This document shows positions 29,158-37,429 of a stretch of DNA of 64,000 nucleotides, piece by piece. The DNA lies in NCBI GenBank assembly GCA_965199555.1, contig CBDASJ010000006.1:62001-126000 (forward strand). Direction: 5' to 3'. Position numbers and translations under genes: made by a program. Below the pieces are notes generated by a model, which saw only the letters and a list, made by a program, of their open reading frames with translations, was not told the origin of the DNA and searched no databases. Every line of letters starts with the position of its first letter. Positions within the stretch are counted from its first letter, which is position 1. The DNA is from LMUY01 sp965199555. GTDB lineage: Bacteria > Pseudomonadota > Alphaproteobacteria > Acetobacterales > Acetobacteraceae.

Positions 29158-30333
29158 ATGAACGACGCACCCGTCCGATACGACAGCCAGGCCCAGTATG
29201 CTGCCATCCGCGAGGAAGTGGCCAAGCTGTGCGCCGGCTTTCCCGGCGAGTACTGGCGCAAGCTGGACGAGACGCGCTCCTACCCGACCGAGTTCGTGCA
29301 AGCGCTGACCAAGAGCGGCTACTTGGCGGCCCTGGTCCCGGAGGAGTACGGCGGTGCCGGCCTGCCGCTCTCGGGCGCCGCGGTCATCCTGGAGGAGATC
29401 CAGCGCCAGGGCTGCAACAGCGGCGCCTGCCATGCGCAGATGTACACGATGGGCACGGTCCTGCGGCATGGCTCGGCCGCGCAGAAGCGCGAGTACCTGC
29501 CGAAGATCGCTTCCGGCCAGTTGCGCCTGCAGGCGTTTGGCGTGACGGAGCCGACCAGCGGCACCGACACCACCTCACTGCGCACGACGGCCCGGCGCGT
29601 GGGCAACGACCGCTACGTGGTCAACGGGCAGAAGATCTGGACCTCCCGCGCCGAGCACTCGGACCTGATGCTGCTGCTGGCGCGCACCACGCCACCCGGC
29701 GAGGTCGCGAAGAAGACCGATGGGCTGAGCACCTTCATCGTGGACATGCGGACGGTGAAGGGCCTGACGATCCGCCCCATCCGGACGATGATGAACCACA
29801 ACTCGTGCGAGGTCTTCTTCGAGGACATGGAGATCCCGGCCGACAGCCTGGTGGGCGAGGAAGGGCGAGGCTTCCGCTACATCCTGTCGGGCATGAACGC
29901 CGAGCGCATCCTGATCGCCGCCGAGTGCGTGGGCGACGCCAAGTGGTTCACGGAGAAGTCGGTCGCCTACGCCCGGGAGCGCCAGGTGTTTGGCCGGCCA
30001 ATTGGCCAGAACCAGGGCGTACAATTCCCGGTCGCGCGCGCCTACGCCAACATGCGCGCGGCCGAGCTGATGGTGCACGAGGCGCTGCGGCTGTACGAGG
30101 CCGGGCAGAACCCCGGCGCGGAGGCCAACATGGCCAAGATGCTGGCCGCCGACGCGTCGTTCGAGGCGGCCAACGCGTGCATCCAGACCCATGGCGGGTT
30201 CGGCTTCGCAGAGGAGTACGACGTGGAACGCAAGTTCCGCGAGACCCGGCTCTATCAGGTGGCGCCGATCTCCACGAATCTGATCCTGAGCTACTTGGCC
30301 GAACACGTGCTCGGCCTGCCACGATCCTACTGA
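29158..30333 (+). CDS. Acyl-CoA dehydrogenase
   Basis: FAD enzyme making a 2,3-enoyl-CoA, 391 residues, start ATG at 29158 (start chosen from the family N-terminus). It has GYLAALVPEEYGGAGLPLSG, FGVTEPTSGTDTTSLRTTA (substrate/FAD loop), VVNGQKIWTSRAEHSD and THGGFGFAEEYDVERKFRET. The usual C-terminal YEGT catalytic block is replaced by YQVAPIST. Instead, an acidic residue sits in SGMNAERILIAAEC, the helix-G position used by isovaleryl- and long-chain type enzymes, so it is probably active. It is followed 11 bases later by the hydratase. Confidence 0.9.
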   Translation: MNDAPVRYDSQAQYAAIREEVAKLCAGFPGEYWRKLDETRSYPTEFVQALTKSGYLAALVPEEYGGAGLPLSGAAVILEEIQRQGCNSGACHAQMYTMGTVLRHGSAAQKREYLPKIASGQLRLQAFGVTEPTSGTDTTSLRTTARRVGNDRYVVNGQKIWTSRAEHSDLMLLLARTTPPGEVAKKTDGLSTFIVDMRTVKGLTIRPIRTMMNHNSCEVFFEDMEIPADSLVGEEGRGFRYILSGMNAERILIAAECVGDAKWFTEKSVAYARERQVFGRPIGQNQGVQFPVARAYANMRAAELMVHEALRLYEAGQNPGAEANMAKMLAADASFEAANACIQTHGGFGFAEEYDVERKFRETRLYQVAPISTNLILSYLAEHVLGLPRSY

Positions 30334-30344
30334 GGAAGCCGGAC

Positions 30345-31232
30345 ATGGGCGACGGGGCAGGGAGTGACGACGTGGACGAGGCACTACTGCGCTCCTGGGT
30401 CGGGCGCACGGCGGAGGCCGTGGACATCGTCACGCCGCGCCTGGCCGACGAGTTCCTGGCGACCTTCGCGCCACACTTCGGAACCGGCGGGACAACCGGG
30501 AGTGAGGCGCCGCTCGGCCTTCACTGGTGCTTGTCTCCCGCGATCGCGCCTGCGACAGGGCTGGGGCCCGACGGGCACCCAGCCCGGGGCGGGTTCTTGC
30601 CGCCCGTGCCGCTGCCGCGGCGCATGTGGGCCGGTGGCGCGGTGGCCGTGAACAGCATGCTCCGCGTAGGAGACACAGTCGTGCGGCGCTCGCGCATCGA
30701 GGACGTGTCGGTGAAAAGCGGGCGCTCGGGCACGCTGTGCTTCGTGGCCGTGCGGCACGAGTACGACGCAGGCCGCGGAGTCGCCATCAGCGAGCGGCAT
30801 GACATCGTTTACCGGGAAGCCCCCGCGCCGGATGCCTCCCCTGCCACTGCTCCCGGTCGTCCGGCAGCTGCAAAGCGGAGCTCCTCCGGCCTATCATGGC
30901 AGGTCGCGGCGGACCCGGTGCTGCTGTTCCGCTACTCGGCCCTCACGTTCAACGGGCATCGCATCCACTACGACCTGCCCTACGCGACGGGCGAGGAGGG
31001 CTACCCAGGCCTGGTGGTGCACGGACCCATCCAGGCCACGCTGCTGCTCAACATGGCGGCCCGGCTGCGCACCGGCGCGGTGGCGCGGTTCAGCTACCGC
31101 GGGCTGTCCCCCATGATTGCCGGCCAGACCTTTGCCGTGCACGGCGCGACGCGACCGGACGGCGCGGTCGAGTGTTGGACGCAAGCGGCCGACGGCAGGA
31201 CGTGCATGACTGCGGCCGCGCCGCCGGGCTGA
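30345..31232 (+). CDS. MaoC/HTD2-like acyl-CoA hydratase (mesaconyl-/itaconyl-CoA hydratase-like)
   Basis: Double hot-dog protein of 295 residues. The N-terminal half is FAS1-type (SWVGRTAEAVDIVTPRLADE, GLHWCLSPAIAPATGLGPDG, GGFLPPVPLPRRMWAGG). The C-terminal half carries FRYSALTFNGHRIHYDLPYA and EEGYPGLVVHGPIQATLLLN with the catalytic-type Asp/His region. Known members hydrate mesaconyl-C4-CoA or itaconyl-CoA to citramalyl-CoA. With the CoA-transferase and a CitE-like lyase, this supports a C5-dicarboxylate route (inference). A truncated paralogue sits at 21803. It ends 7 bases from the convergent gene at 31240. Confidence 0.85.
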   Translation: MGDGAGSDDVDEALLRSWVGRTAEAVDIVTPRLADEFLATFAPHFGTGGTTGSEAPLGLHWCLSPAIAPATGLGPDGHPARGGFLPPVPLPRRMWAGGAVAVNSMLRVGDTVVRRSRIEDVSVKSGRSGTLCFVAVRHEYDAGRGVAISERHDIVYREAPAPDASPATAPGRPAAAKRSSSGLSWQVAADPVLLFRYSALTFNGHRIHYDLPYATGEEGYPGLVVHGPIQATLLLNMAARLRTGAVARFSYRGLSPMIAGQTFAVHGATRPDGAVECWTQAADGRTCMTAAAPPG

Positions 31233-31239
31233 CGCGGAT

Positions 31240-32184
31240 CTATGCCGACATGAGGCGGAGCGCGTCGCGTGCGGCCGTGCCAACCATGATTCCGAGCCTC
31301 CGCCCGGGTTCATTGACCGCGGAGATCACGCCCTCACGGTAGGTGCTCATCGCGTCGCCGATGCAGGCGGAGAACGCCGAAACGGACGCGGCCGGCATGC
31401 CGCGGGCGCCGCAGATGCCGAGCCCCTCGATACCGGTGTCGTTCTTCGCCATGCCGGCGTCGTTGGCGATCCAGCCTTTCACGTTCCAGCGGAACGCGTG
31501 CTCGGCGGCGACCCGCGCCGAGTGCGTCCCCAGGGCAAACACGTCGTTGGGGTAGGTGCCGGGGAGGTCCAGCAGCCAGACCCGGGCAAGGATGCGTCCC
31601 GAGGACGTCCGTCCCAGTTCGTGAAGCTCCAGGTCGACGTCGACCTCCTGCGTGACCGGCCGCCCCGAGCTGGCCGCCAGAAGCAAGTCGGCCGCTTGCC
31701 GAGCAGGCTGGCCGATGGCCACGCCAAGCCGTGCGGCGGCGTCGTTCGCGCTGCTGATGACGCCTGCGTACAAGGAATTCCCGTTGGACAGCTCGGCCGT
31801 CCTCCCGTCCACAGCCGCCATCGGGATGCCCAGGTTGTCGCAGAGCGCCAGGCCGCTGATGCCGGCCCGGTCCTTCCCGATGCCGGCGTCGTGGCCGATG
31901 ATGGCCTTCATGCCGCGAGGGAGGATGTTGCTGACGGTGCTGGCCCCGGCATAGGAGCAGCCCACTACCACGTCGTCCGCCCCCACCCGCGCGTCGCAGT
32001 ATGAGAACGAATCGGTGACGACGACCCGGCCTCGCGCCCCGAACTGCGTGATGTCGAGCTTTCCGGGCCCCACGGCAGGCGTGTCCGGTTCCCGGGCAGC
32101 CGGCTGGGCGGCGGCTACCATTGGCAGGCCCAGCCCCGCGATGCCCAGTCCTAACGCCGTGCGCAGCATTCGTCTGCGTTCCAT
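31240..32184 (-). CDS. Secreted protein of unrecognised family with two copies of one domain
   Basis: It has 314 residues with a twin-arginine-like signal peptide (MERRRMLRTALGLGIAGLGL ... VAAA|QP). I do not recognise a named family. The mature part holds two similar segments. Copy 1 (about residues 55-160) has AIIGHDAGIGKDRAGISGLA, LGIPMAAVD, GVISSANDAAARLGVAIGQP. Copy 2 (about 205-314) has GWIANDAGMAKNDTGIEGLG, RGMPAASVSAFSACIGDA and EGVISAVNEPGRRLGIMVGT. The shared pattern is NDAG-x-x-K-x-x-x-GI-x-GL, then GIPAA-V and GVIS-x-N. No catalytic motif is known. Its position beside locus 1, transcribed toward it, suggests a linked periplasmic role. Confidence 0.7.
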   Translation of the reverse strand: MERRRMLRTALGLGIAGLGLPMVAAAQPAAREPDTPAVGPGKLDITQFGARGRVVVTDSFSYCDARVGADDVVVGCSYAGASTVSNILPRGMKAIIGHDAGIGKDRAGISGLALCDNLGIPMAAVDGRTAELSNGNSLYAGVISSANDAAARLGVAIGQPARQAADLLLAASSGRPVTQEVDVDLELHELGRTSSGRILARVWLLDLPGTYPNDVFALGTHSARVAAEHAFRWNVKGWIANDAGMAKNDTGIEGLGICGARGMPAASVSAFSACIGDAMSTYREGVISAVNEPGRRLGIMVGTAARDALRLMSA

Positions 32185-32277
32185 TCGCTTCCTCCTTGCC
32201 GGCGGATGCTATGGACTGGCGGCAACCGACGCTACGCCCCATGTGGAAACAGAGTCTTCGCGTTCTGCAACGAGGTG

Positions 32278-33168
32278 CTATCGGTCCCACGGCGGCACGT
32301 CGCCGAACTTGGCCACGAGGTGGTCCACGAACAGCCGCACCCGGCTGGATATGTAGCCGTGGTGCGGGATGGCCGCGACGAACGCCGAGTTCGCGATGGT
32401 GTGACCCTTCAGGATCTCGCGCAAACGCCCGGCCCGCAATTCGTGTCCGACGGCAAACGTCCCAAGATAGGCAACGCCGAGCCCGCTGACCGCGGCTTCG
32501 CGTAGGAACTCGGCATTGTCGGACGCCAGCGAGCCGCTGACCCTCACCTGCTGGATGGATCCTTGGTCGGCGAACTCCCACTTGTCCGCCATCTCGTTGG
32601 CCAGCGAGATGAGGCACCGGTGCCCCACCAGGTCTCTGGGATGGGCCGGAAGACTGTGGGACTCCAGGTACGCAGGCGAGGCGCAGAACACGCGGCGGTT
32701 GTGGGCGATCAGGCGGTCACGCTTTCCAAGCTCGTCCGTGCGCGCCAGCCTGATCTGGCAGTCCACGCCTTCCTCGATCATGTTCATCCGGAGGGAGGAC
32801 ATGACGACCTTGATCCTGATCTGAGGGTAGAGGGTCGAGAACTCGGGGATCACCGGGACCAAGTGCCGGCTCCCGAAGACGACCGGCGTGGCGACAACCA
32901 GCCGGCCTCCGAACCGCTGCTCGGCTAGCAGCGCCCCCTCGACCTCCTCCACCTCGTCCACGATGCGAAGGCAGTGCTCGTAGATCGTCCAGCCGAGTTC
33001 CGTCACCAGAACGCTGCGCGTGGTCCGATTCAGCAGCGTGGCTCCGGCCCGAGCCTCAATCTCGCCGATCTTCTTGCTCACGGTCGAGGGGGCGAGGCCG
33101 AGCCGCTTGGCCGCTCCCGTTATGCTTCGGGCCTCCACGACGCAGACGAACATCTCGACGGCCTTCAT
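32278..33168 (-). CDS. LysR-family transcriptional regulator
   Basis: DNA-binding regulator of 297 residues. I chose ATG 33168 (MKAVEMFVCVVEARSITGAA). GTG at 33186 is an alternative and neither has a strong ribosome site. The helix-turn-helix is LGLAPSTVSKKIGEIEARAG. The effector domain follows (LVVATPVVFGSRHLVPVIPE, CQIRLARTDELGKRDR, FLREAAVSGLGVAYLG), of the CrgA/AaeR-like aromatic-acid group. It is divergent from the bicupin operon starting at 33417 with a 248-base gap, so it most likely activates that operon in response to its substrate. Confidence 0.88.
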   Translation of the reverse strand: MKAVEMFVCVVEARSITGAAKRLGLAPSTVSKKIGEIEARAGATLLNRTTRSVLVTELGWTIYEHCLRIVDEVEEVEGALLAEQRFGGRLVVATPVVFGSRHLVPVIPEFSTLYPQIRIKVVMSSLRMNMIEEGVDCQIRLARTDELGKRDRLIAHNRRVFCASPAYLESHSLPAHPRDLVGHRCLISLANEMADKWEFADQGSIQQVRVSGSLASDNAEFLREAAVSGLGVAYLGTFAVGHELRAGRLREILKGHTIANSAFVAAIPHHGYISSRVRLFVDHLVAKFGDVPPWDR

Positions 33169-33416
33169 GTCGTCGAGGATCGGCACCCTGCGCAGCGCGC
33201 GCTGCGGTTTGGAAGACGGGCCTTGCACAGCGTTTCCGCTCCACCTCACCGTTCCGACGCGACGGAACACGGTTGCGCAGCAGGCTAACAACCGCAGGGC
33301 GTGCTTGCCAGCGGTTCGGACAGGGCCGACTCCATTAAAAATCGAAGGGTGAGTTTCCATCTCCGCAGCTACCACGGACGACGGCTGCTGTTAGATGGTA
33401 TCACGGAGGAAACGAG

Positions 33417-34544
33417 ATGACCGACAACAAGCAGCTGTTTTTCGTCGATGGCCACGCGATGCCGCCCACGCCGCCAGTGTTCTGGCCCGCCTTGGTGATT
33501 ACCGGTGAGCAGATCGAGGATGAAATCGCCCGCCTGTCCGCCAAGCCGATCGCGGAAGGCGAGGCCAGGCGTGCCTATGTCGTGCACCCGGATGCCGTCG
33601 AGCCCGGCCTCGGCCTCGCGCCGGGGATCGATGTCTCGGTTAACGTTCTATTGCCGGGGGAGCAGACCCGCACGTTCCGCGAAAGCGCAAGTTCGGTCGC
33701 GTTTTGCATCCGCGGCCAGGGCACCTGCCGGGTCGATGCCAGGACGATGAATTTCACAACGAACGACGTGTGGAACGTTCCTTCAATGGGGGTGTTCTCC
33801 TATCGCAACACATCCGCGGAAACGGTCGTGTTCCTGAGCTACAGCAACGCGCCGGTGCTGAAGAAGCTGGGCGTCCACGTGTTCGAAAACGCCCCGGAGC
33901 CCCCGCCGCGCATGCAGGTCGTGGCGGATGCCGAGCACAAGGACAAGATGCAGCGGGCCAAGGCCAGCGCCACCAACGTCGCCATCGGCAGCGACGGTGC
34001 CCGGGTGCTCGGCTACGAGTACCTGATCGACATCGACGTGGTCACGTCGCGTCCACTTTCCTGGCCGTGGAAGGAAGTGTCCCAGCACCTCGACGCGGTC
34101 GAGCACCTGGGCGGCGCGGCCGGCAAGGGCTACCAGGGCCGCCATCTGGTGGCGCTCTACAACCCGGCCACGGAGCGCCGCATGGGCACCACCCCGGCGT
34201 TCTTCGCCTCCATCGCTCAGTTTCCACCCAACCGCGTCGACACGCCGCACCGGCACTCGTCGGCCGCCATCAACTATATCTTCGCCGGCGACGGCCGGAG
34301 CACGGTTGAGGGCCGCAAATTCACCTGGAAGGCCGGCGACCTGATGCTGTCGGCGCCGGGCTGGGCGGTCCACAACCATGCGGCCGGCGAACACGGGTGC
34401 AACATCCTCACCGTTCAGGACCACCCGCTGCAGATAGCGATGGAGTCGCTCATCTGGCAGGAAACCCTGAAGGGGGCGATCTTCAAGATGGGCGCCGAGG
34501 CGGGTGTGCAAACCAACATCGCGGAGTCGATCGCGGCGGAGTAG
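33417..34544 (+). CDS. Bicupin, gentisate 1,2-dioxygenase-like
   Basis: Two-cupin protein, 375 residues, start behind acggaggaaacgag (very strong ribosome site). The layout resembles gentisate or 1-hydroxy-2-naphthoate dioxygenase. In the N-terminal cupin the metal His residues are replaced (TRTFRESASSVAFCIRGQGT and FSYRN), while the C-terminal cupin keeps them (TPHRHSSAAINYIFAGDG and APGWAVHNH). Classical gentisate dioxygenases use the N-terminal site, so ring cleavage chemistry here is not assured. The downstream FAH-like gene would fit a fumarylpyruvate-type product. First gene of a long operon. Confidence 0.8.
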   Translation: MTDNKQLFFVDGHAMPPTPPVFWPALVITGEQIEDEIARLSAKPIAEGEARRAYVVHPDAVEPGLGLAPGIDVSVNVLLPGEQTRTFRESASSVAFCIRGQGTCRVDARTMNFTTNDVWNVPSMGVFSYRNTSAETVVFLSYSNAPVLKKLGVHVFENAPEPPPRMQVVADAEHKDKMQRAKASATNVAIGSDGARVLGYEYLIDIDVVTSRPLSWPWKEVSQHLDAVEHLGGAAGKGYQGRHLVALYNPATERRMGTTPAFFASIAQFPPNRVDTPHRHSSAAINYIFAGDGRSTVEGRKFTWKAGDLMLSAPGWAVHNHAAGEHGCNILTVQDHPLQIAMESLIWQETLKGAIFKMGAEAGVQTNIAESIAAE

Positions 34545-34560
34545 CCGCGGTCGCCTTGCG

Positions 34561-34596
34561 GGAGCCGGGGTCGTCCATGCCGACGACCCCGGCTCC
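34561..34596 (+). promoter_or_regulatory. Perfect 15-bp hairpin between bicupin and DapA-like genes
   Basis: ggagccggggtcgtc pairs fully with gacgaccccggctcc across the 6-base loop catgcc. No T-run follows. It lies 16 bases after the bicupin stop and 48 before the next start, so it may protect the 3' end of bicupin mRNA or weaken readthrough. Confidence 0.5.
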
Positions 34597-34644
34597 GTGC
34601 CACCGGCCTATACAGCACGCCCTACCAGGCAGGAGCCAGGAAAC

Positions 34645-35568
34645 ATGGACCTCAAGGACGACGAGCTTCGCGGCTCCTATCCCCCGCTCATCACACCGTT
34701 CCGGAACGGGAACGTAGACTACGATGCCTTTGCCGAACTCCTGGAACGGCAAATACGCGACGGGAGCCACGGCGTGCTGGTCAACGGCACCAGCTCCGAG
34801 CCGGCATCGCTGACAGTGGCCGAACGCAACCGGCTGGTGACCACGGCCGTGCAACAGGCGGCCGGGCGCATCCCGGTCGTCGCGGCAACCGGGTCGCAGT
34901 CGCTGGCTGAAACGATCGAGCTGACCCGGCACGCCGACGCCGCCGGTGCATCGGCAACCATGGTCGTCACACCTTACTATATCAAGCCGCCGCAGCGCGG
35001 CCTCGTCGCCTACTACCGAGCGGTGGCCGAGCACACCTCCAAGCCGATCATGATGTATCACATCCCGGGCCGGACCGCCGTGACCGCGACGGCCGAGACC
35101 TTGTGCCAGATCGCCGAGGCCGTCCCGCACTTCGTGGGCATGAAGCATGCGTCCACCGACTTCGGGCTGGTGACTGACGTGCTGAAGGACATCGGCCCGC
35201 AGTTCCGCGTGTTCGTCGGGCTGGAGGACCTGAGCTTCCCGATGCTTTGCGTCGGGGCGTGCGGCCTGATGAACGCGGTGGGCAACGTCAGCCCGGGCAA
35301 GGTCGCCCAGTTGTACGAGGCCGTGGCGGCCGGGGACCTGCGGAAGGGCCGGACCATCCACGAGGAGCTGTGGGGACTGAACCGGGCCATCTTCTTCGAC
35401 ACCAACCCGATCCCGATGAAATACGTCATGTGGCGCATGGGCGTGCTCGCCGATAACGAGCATCGGCTGCCTCTGTCCAAGCCGACGCAGGACGTGGCGG
35501 CGCGGCTCGACGACCTCCTGCGTACTACGCCGTTCCTCGCGTCCGAGGCGTCCCGGCTTGCCGCCTGA
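34645..35568 (+). CDS. Dihydrodipicolinate synthase family aldolase/lyase
   Basis: Class I aldolase fold, 307 residues, start at 34645 behind caggagccagg. It has SYPPLITPFRNGNVDYDAF, the substrate loop LVNGTSSEPASLTVAERNRL, VVTPYYIKPPQRGLVAYYRA, the Tyr of MMYHIPGRTAVT and the Schiff-base Lys in FVGMKHASTDF. True DapA usually reads GTTGES; the GTSSEP variant suggests another 2-oxoacid aldolase or hydratase-aldolase. Genome context (bicupin, FAH-like, carriers) points to catabolism, not lysine synthesis. The next gene overlaps its end. Confidence 0.88.
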   Translation: MDLKDDELRGSYPPLITPFRNGNVDYDAFAELLERQIRDGSHGVLVNGTSSEPASLTVAERNRLVTTAVQQAAGRIPVVAATGSQSLAETIELTRHADAAGASATMVVTPYYIKPPQRGLVAYYRAVAEHTSKPIMMYHIPGRTAVTATAETLCQIAEAVPHFVGMKHASTDFGLVTDVLKDIGPQFRVFVGLEDLSFPMLCVGACGLMNAVGNVSPGKVAQLYEAVAAGDLRKGRTIHEELWGLNRAIFFDTNPIPMKYVMWRMGVLADNEHRLPLSKPTQDVAARLDDLLRTTPFLASEASRLAA

Positions 35569-35989
35569 CACAGCTTCTCAGGAGGCGGTGCGCGCCGTGG
35601 TGGTGGGCTTCTTCGTGTCCCTGGACGGGTTCGACGACGAGCGGGCGCTTGCCTGCCTCGCCGACGACGTCGAGTGGGTGCGCGGGTCTAGCCTGCTTAA
35701 CGGCCAGGCCGAAGTGCGCGACACTCTCACCGCCCGGCCCCGCGACCGCTGCACTCGCCACCTCGTCAACAACCTCGATATCCAATTCCATGGACCGGAT
35801 GCCGCAACGGCGCGCTGCGACATCCTGGTCTTCCAGGGTCCGTTCAACCCCGACGGCAGTCCCGTCGCCGTCGCTGGCCCGGACTCGATCATTTCCAATC
35901 AGGACCAGTTGGTCCGCGTCGGCGGCCGGTGGAGGATCCGAAGCAAGCGCCCGGTGGTCGTCTTTCGAATCACCGCACGAGGCAGCTAA
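35558..35989 (+). CDS. NTF2-like/SnoaL-type small protein
   Basis: A 143-residue cone-fold protein. The TTG start at 35558 overlaps the previous gene by 11 bases, and the first clear family residues are AVRAVVVGFFVSLDGFDDER. Later parts are LADDVEWVRG, FHGPDAATARCDILVFQG and the ending VRVGGRWRIRSKRPVVVFR. Such proteins act as small dehydratases, isomerases or ring-dioxygenase beta-like subunits. The catalytic role cannot be told from sequence. Part of the bicupin operon. Confidence 0.75.
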   Translation: MPPDTASQEAVRAVVVGFFVSLDGFDDERALACLADDVEWVRGSSLLNGQAEVRDTLTARPRDRCTRHLVNNLDIQFHGPDAATARCDILVFQGPFNPDGSPVAVAGPDSIISNQDQLVRVGGRWRIRSKRPVVVFRITARGS

Positions 35990-36049
35990 GGCACGACGAC
36001 CCCGGGGCGATCGCGCCGGCAACGCAGGACAGGTGGGGAAAAGACGTAC

Positions 36050-37429
36050 ATGAGCGCGACAGCGTTTGCAGACCGGCCGAACCTCGTGGTCGCAACGGCC
36101 AGTGCGACGATCGGCACCACGATCGAGTGGTACGACTTTTTCCTCTACGCAGGCCTGGCTGTCACCCTCGCCGCCAAGTTCTTCCCCGCCTCCGACCCGG
36201 CCGCTAGCGTGCTGCTGAGCGCGGCCGCGCTCGCGACGGGTTACCTGTCCCGCCCGCTCGGTGGCCTCGTGTTCGGGGCGATGGGCGACCGGATCGGCCG
36301 CAAGAAGACGTTCATTCTCACGATGGCGCTCATGGGCGTAGGCACCATGCTCATCGGGCTGCTGCCGACCTACGCGCAGATCGGCATCGCCGGCCCGCTG
36401 CTGCTGGCGTTGCTGCGCCTGGTCCAGGGCTTGGCGCTCGGGGGCGAGTACGGCGGGGCGGCCACCTACATCGCCGAGTGCGCCCCCCCGGGCCGCACCG
36501 GCTATTGGACCAGTTGGATACAGGTTTCCGCTGGGCTGGGGCTGGTGCTGGCCACCGGTAGCATCCTGGCGCTCCGGCTCATGCTCGATGGCGCGCAGTT
36601 TGACGCCTGGGGCTGGCGCGTGCCCTTCCTGCTGTCGGCGGTGCTCATCGGCCTGTCGACCTGGGTCCGGTTCCGCATGTATGAGTCGCCCGTGTTCGTC
36701 CGGATGCGCGAGAATGGCACCCTCGCGCGCTCACCTATCCGCTCGGCCTTCACCGACCGTGCAAACCTCAAGGTGATGCTGCTGTCGCTGTTCGGCCTGT
36801 CGATCGGCGCGTCCGCGGTCAACGGTGTGGCCTTCCTGTTCACCCCGATCTTCCTCCAGGCCGTGCTGAAGGTGGATCCCACGCTTGTCGTCGGGGCGAC
36901 CATGGCCGGCGTCGTGGCGGGCACACCCGCGTGCCTGGTGTTCGGCGCGCTTTCGGACCGGGTCAGCCGGCCGCGGCTGGTCCTGGCGGGCCTGGTGCTG
37001 AACACGGTTGCGATGGTGCCCATCTTCATGGCCCTGGAGCGGATCGCTGTCCACCCGTCGTTCTGGCCCCTCGCCGGCGTGATCTTCTTCGAGCTGGTCC
37101 TCTTCGCCGCCATCCACGGCCCTTACGCGGCGCTGATGACCGAGCTGTTCCCACCCAGCGTCCGCTACACCTCCATCTCCTTCCCGTTCAACGTGGCCAA
37201 CAGCGTCGTGGGCGGTTTGCTGCCGCTGGTGAGCCTCGGGCTGATCGCGGCGACCGGGGCACGGCTGGCGGGGCTGGCCTACCCGGTCGGGGTCCTGCTC
37301 GTGACGGTTGCCGTCCACCTAGTCTGGCGTCGAAGCTTCGGACGCCGGGCCGGGCCGGCTCCGGACGTGGCCGAGCTCCGCCCGGAGCGGATGCTCGACC
37401 TCGAAGCCGGGCTCGGGACGGGAGCATGA
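36050..37429 (+). CDS. MFS metabolite:H+ symporter (MHS family)
   Basis: Twelve-helix carrier of 459 residues. Diagnostic MHS features are the start ATASATIGTTIEWYDFFLYA, SRPLGGLVFGAMGDRIGRKK (loop 2-3), RLVQGLALGGEYGGAATYIA and the C-terminal AALMTELFPPSVRYTSISFP. Relatives carry 2-oxoglutarate, proline/betaine, shikimate or citrate. In this operon it probably imports the substrate for the bicupin/DapA-like route. Its TGA overlaps the next ATG (ATGA). Confidence 0.9.
   Translation: MSATAFADRPNLVVATASATIGTTIEWYDFFLYAGLAVTLAAKFFPASDPAASVLLSAAALATGYLSRPLGGLVFGAMGDRIGRKKTFILTMALMGVGTMLIGLLPTYAQIGIAGPLLLALLRLVQGLALGGEYGGAATYIAECAPPGRTGYWTSWIQVSAGLGLVLATGSILALRLMLDGAQFDAWGWRVPFLLSAVLIGLSTWVRFRMYESPVFVRMRENGTLARSPIRSAFTDRANLKVMLLSLFGLSIGASAVNGVAFLFTPIFLQAVLKVDPTLVVGATMAGVVAGTPACLVFGALSDRVSRPRLVLAGLVLNTVAMVPIFMALERIAVHPSFWPLAGVIFFELVLFAAIHGPYAALMTELFPPSVRYTSISFPFNVANSVVGGLLPLVSLGLIAATGARLAGLAYPVGVLLVTVAVHLVWRRSFGRRAGPAPDVAELRPERMLDLEAGLGTGA

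Noticed and set aside
34561..34596. Classical intrinsic terminator
   Set aside because: No T-run follows the stem and the downstream gene appears to belong to the same operon.
34645..35568. Lysine-pathway dapA
   Set aside because: The substrate loop differs (GTSSEP) and the gene sits in a catabolic operon with carriers and a bicupin.
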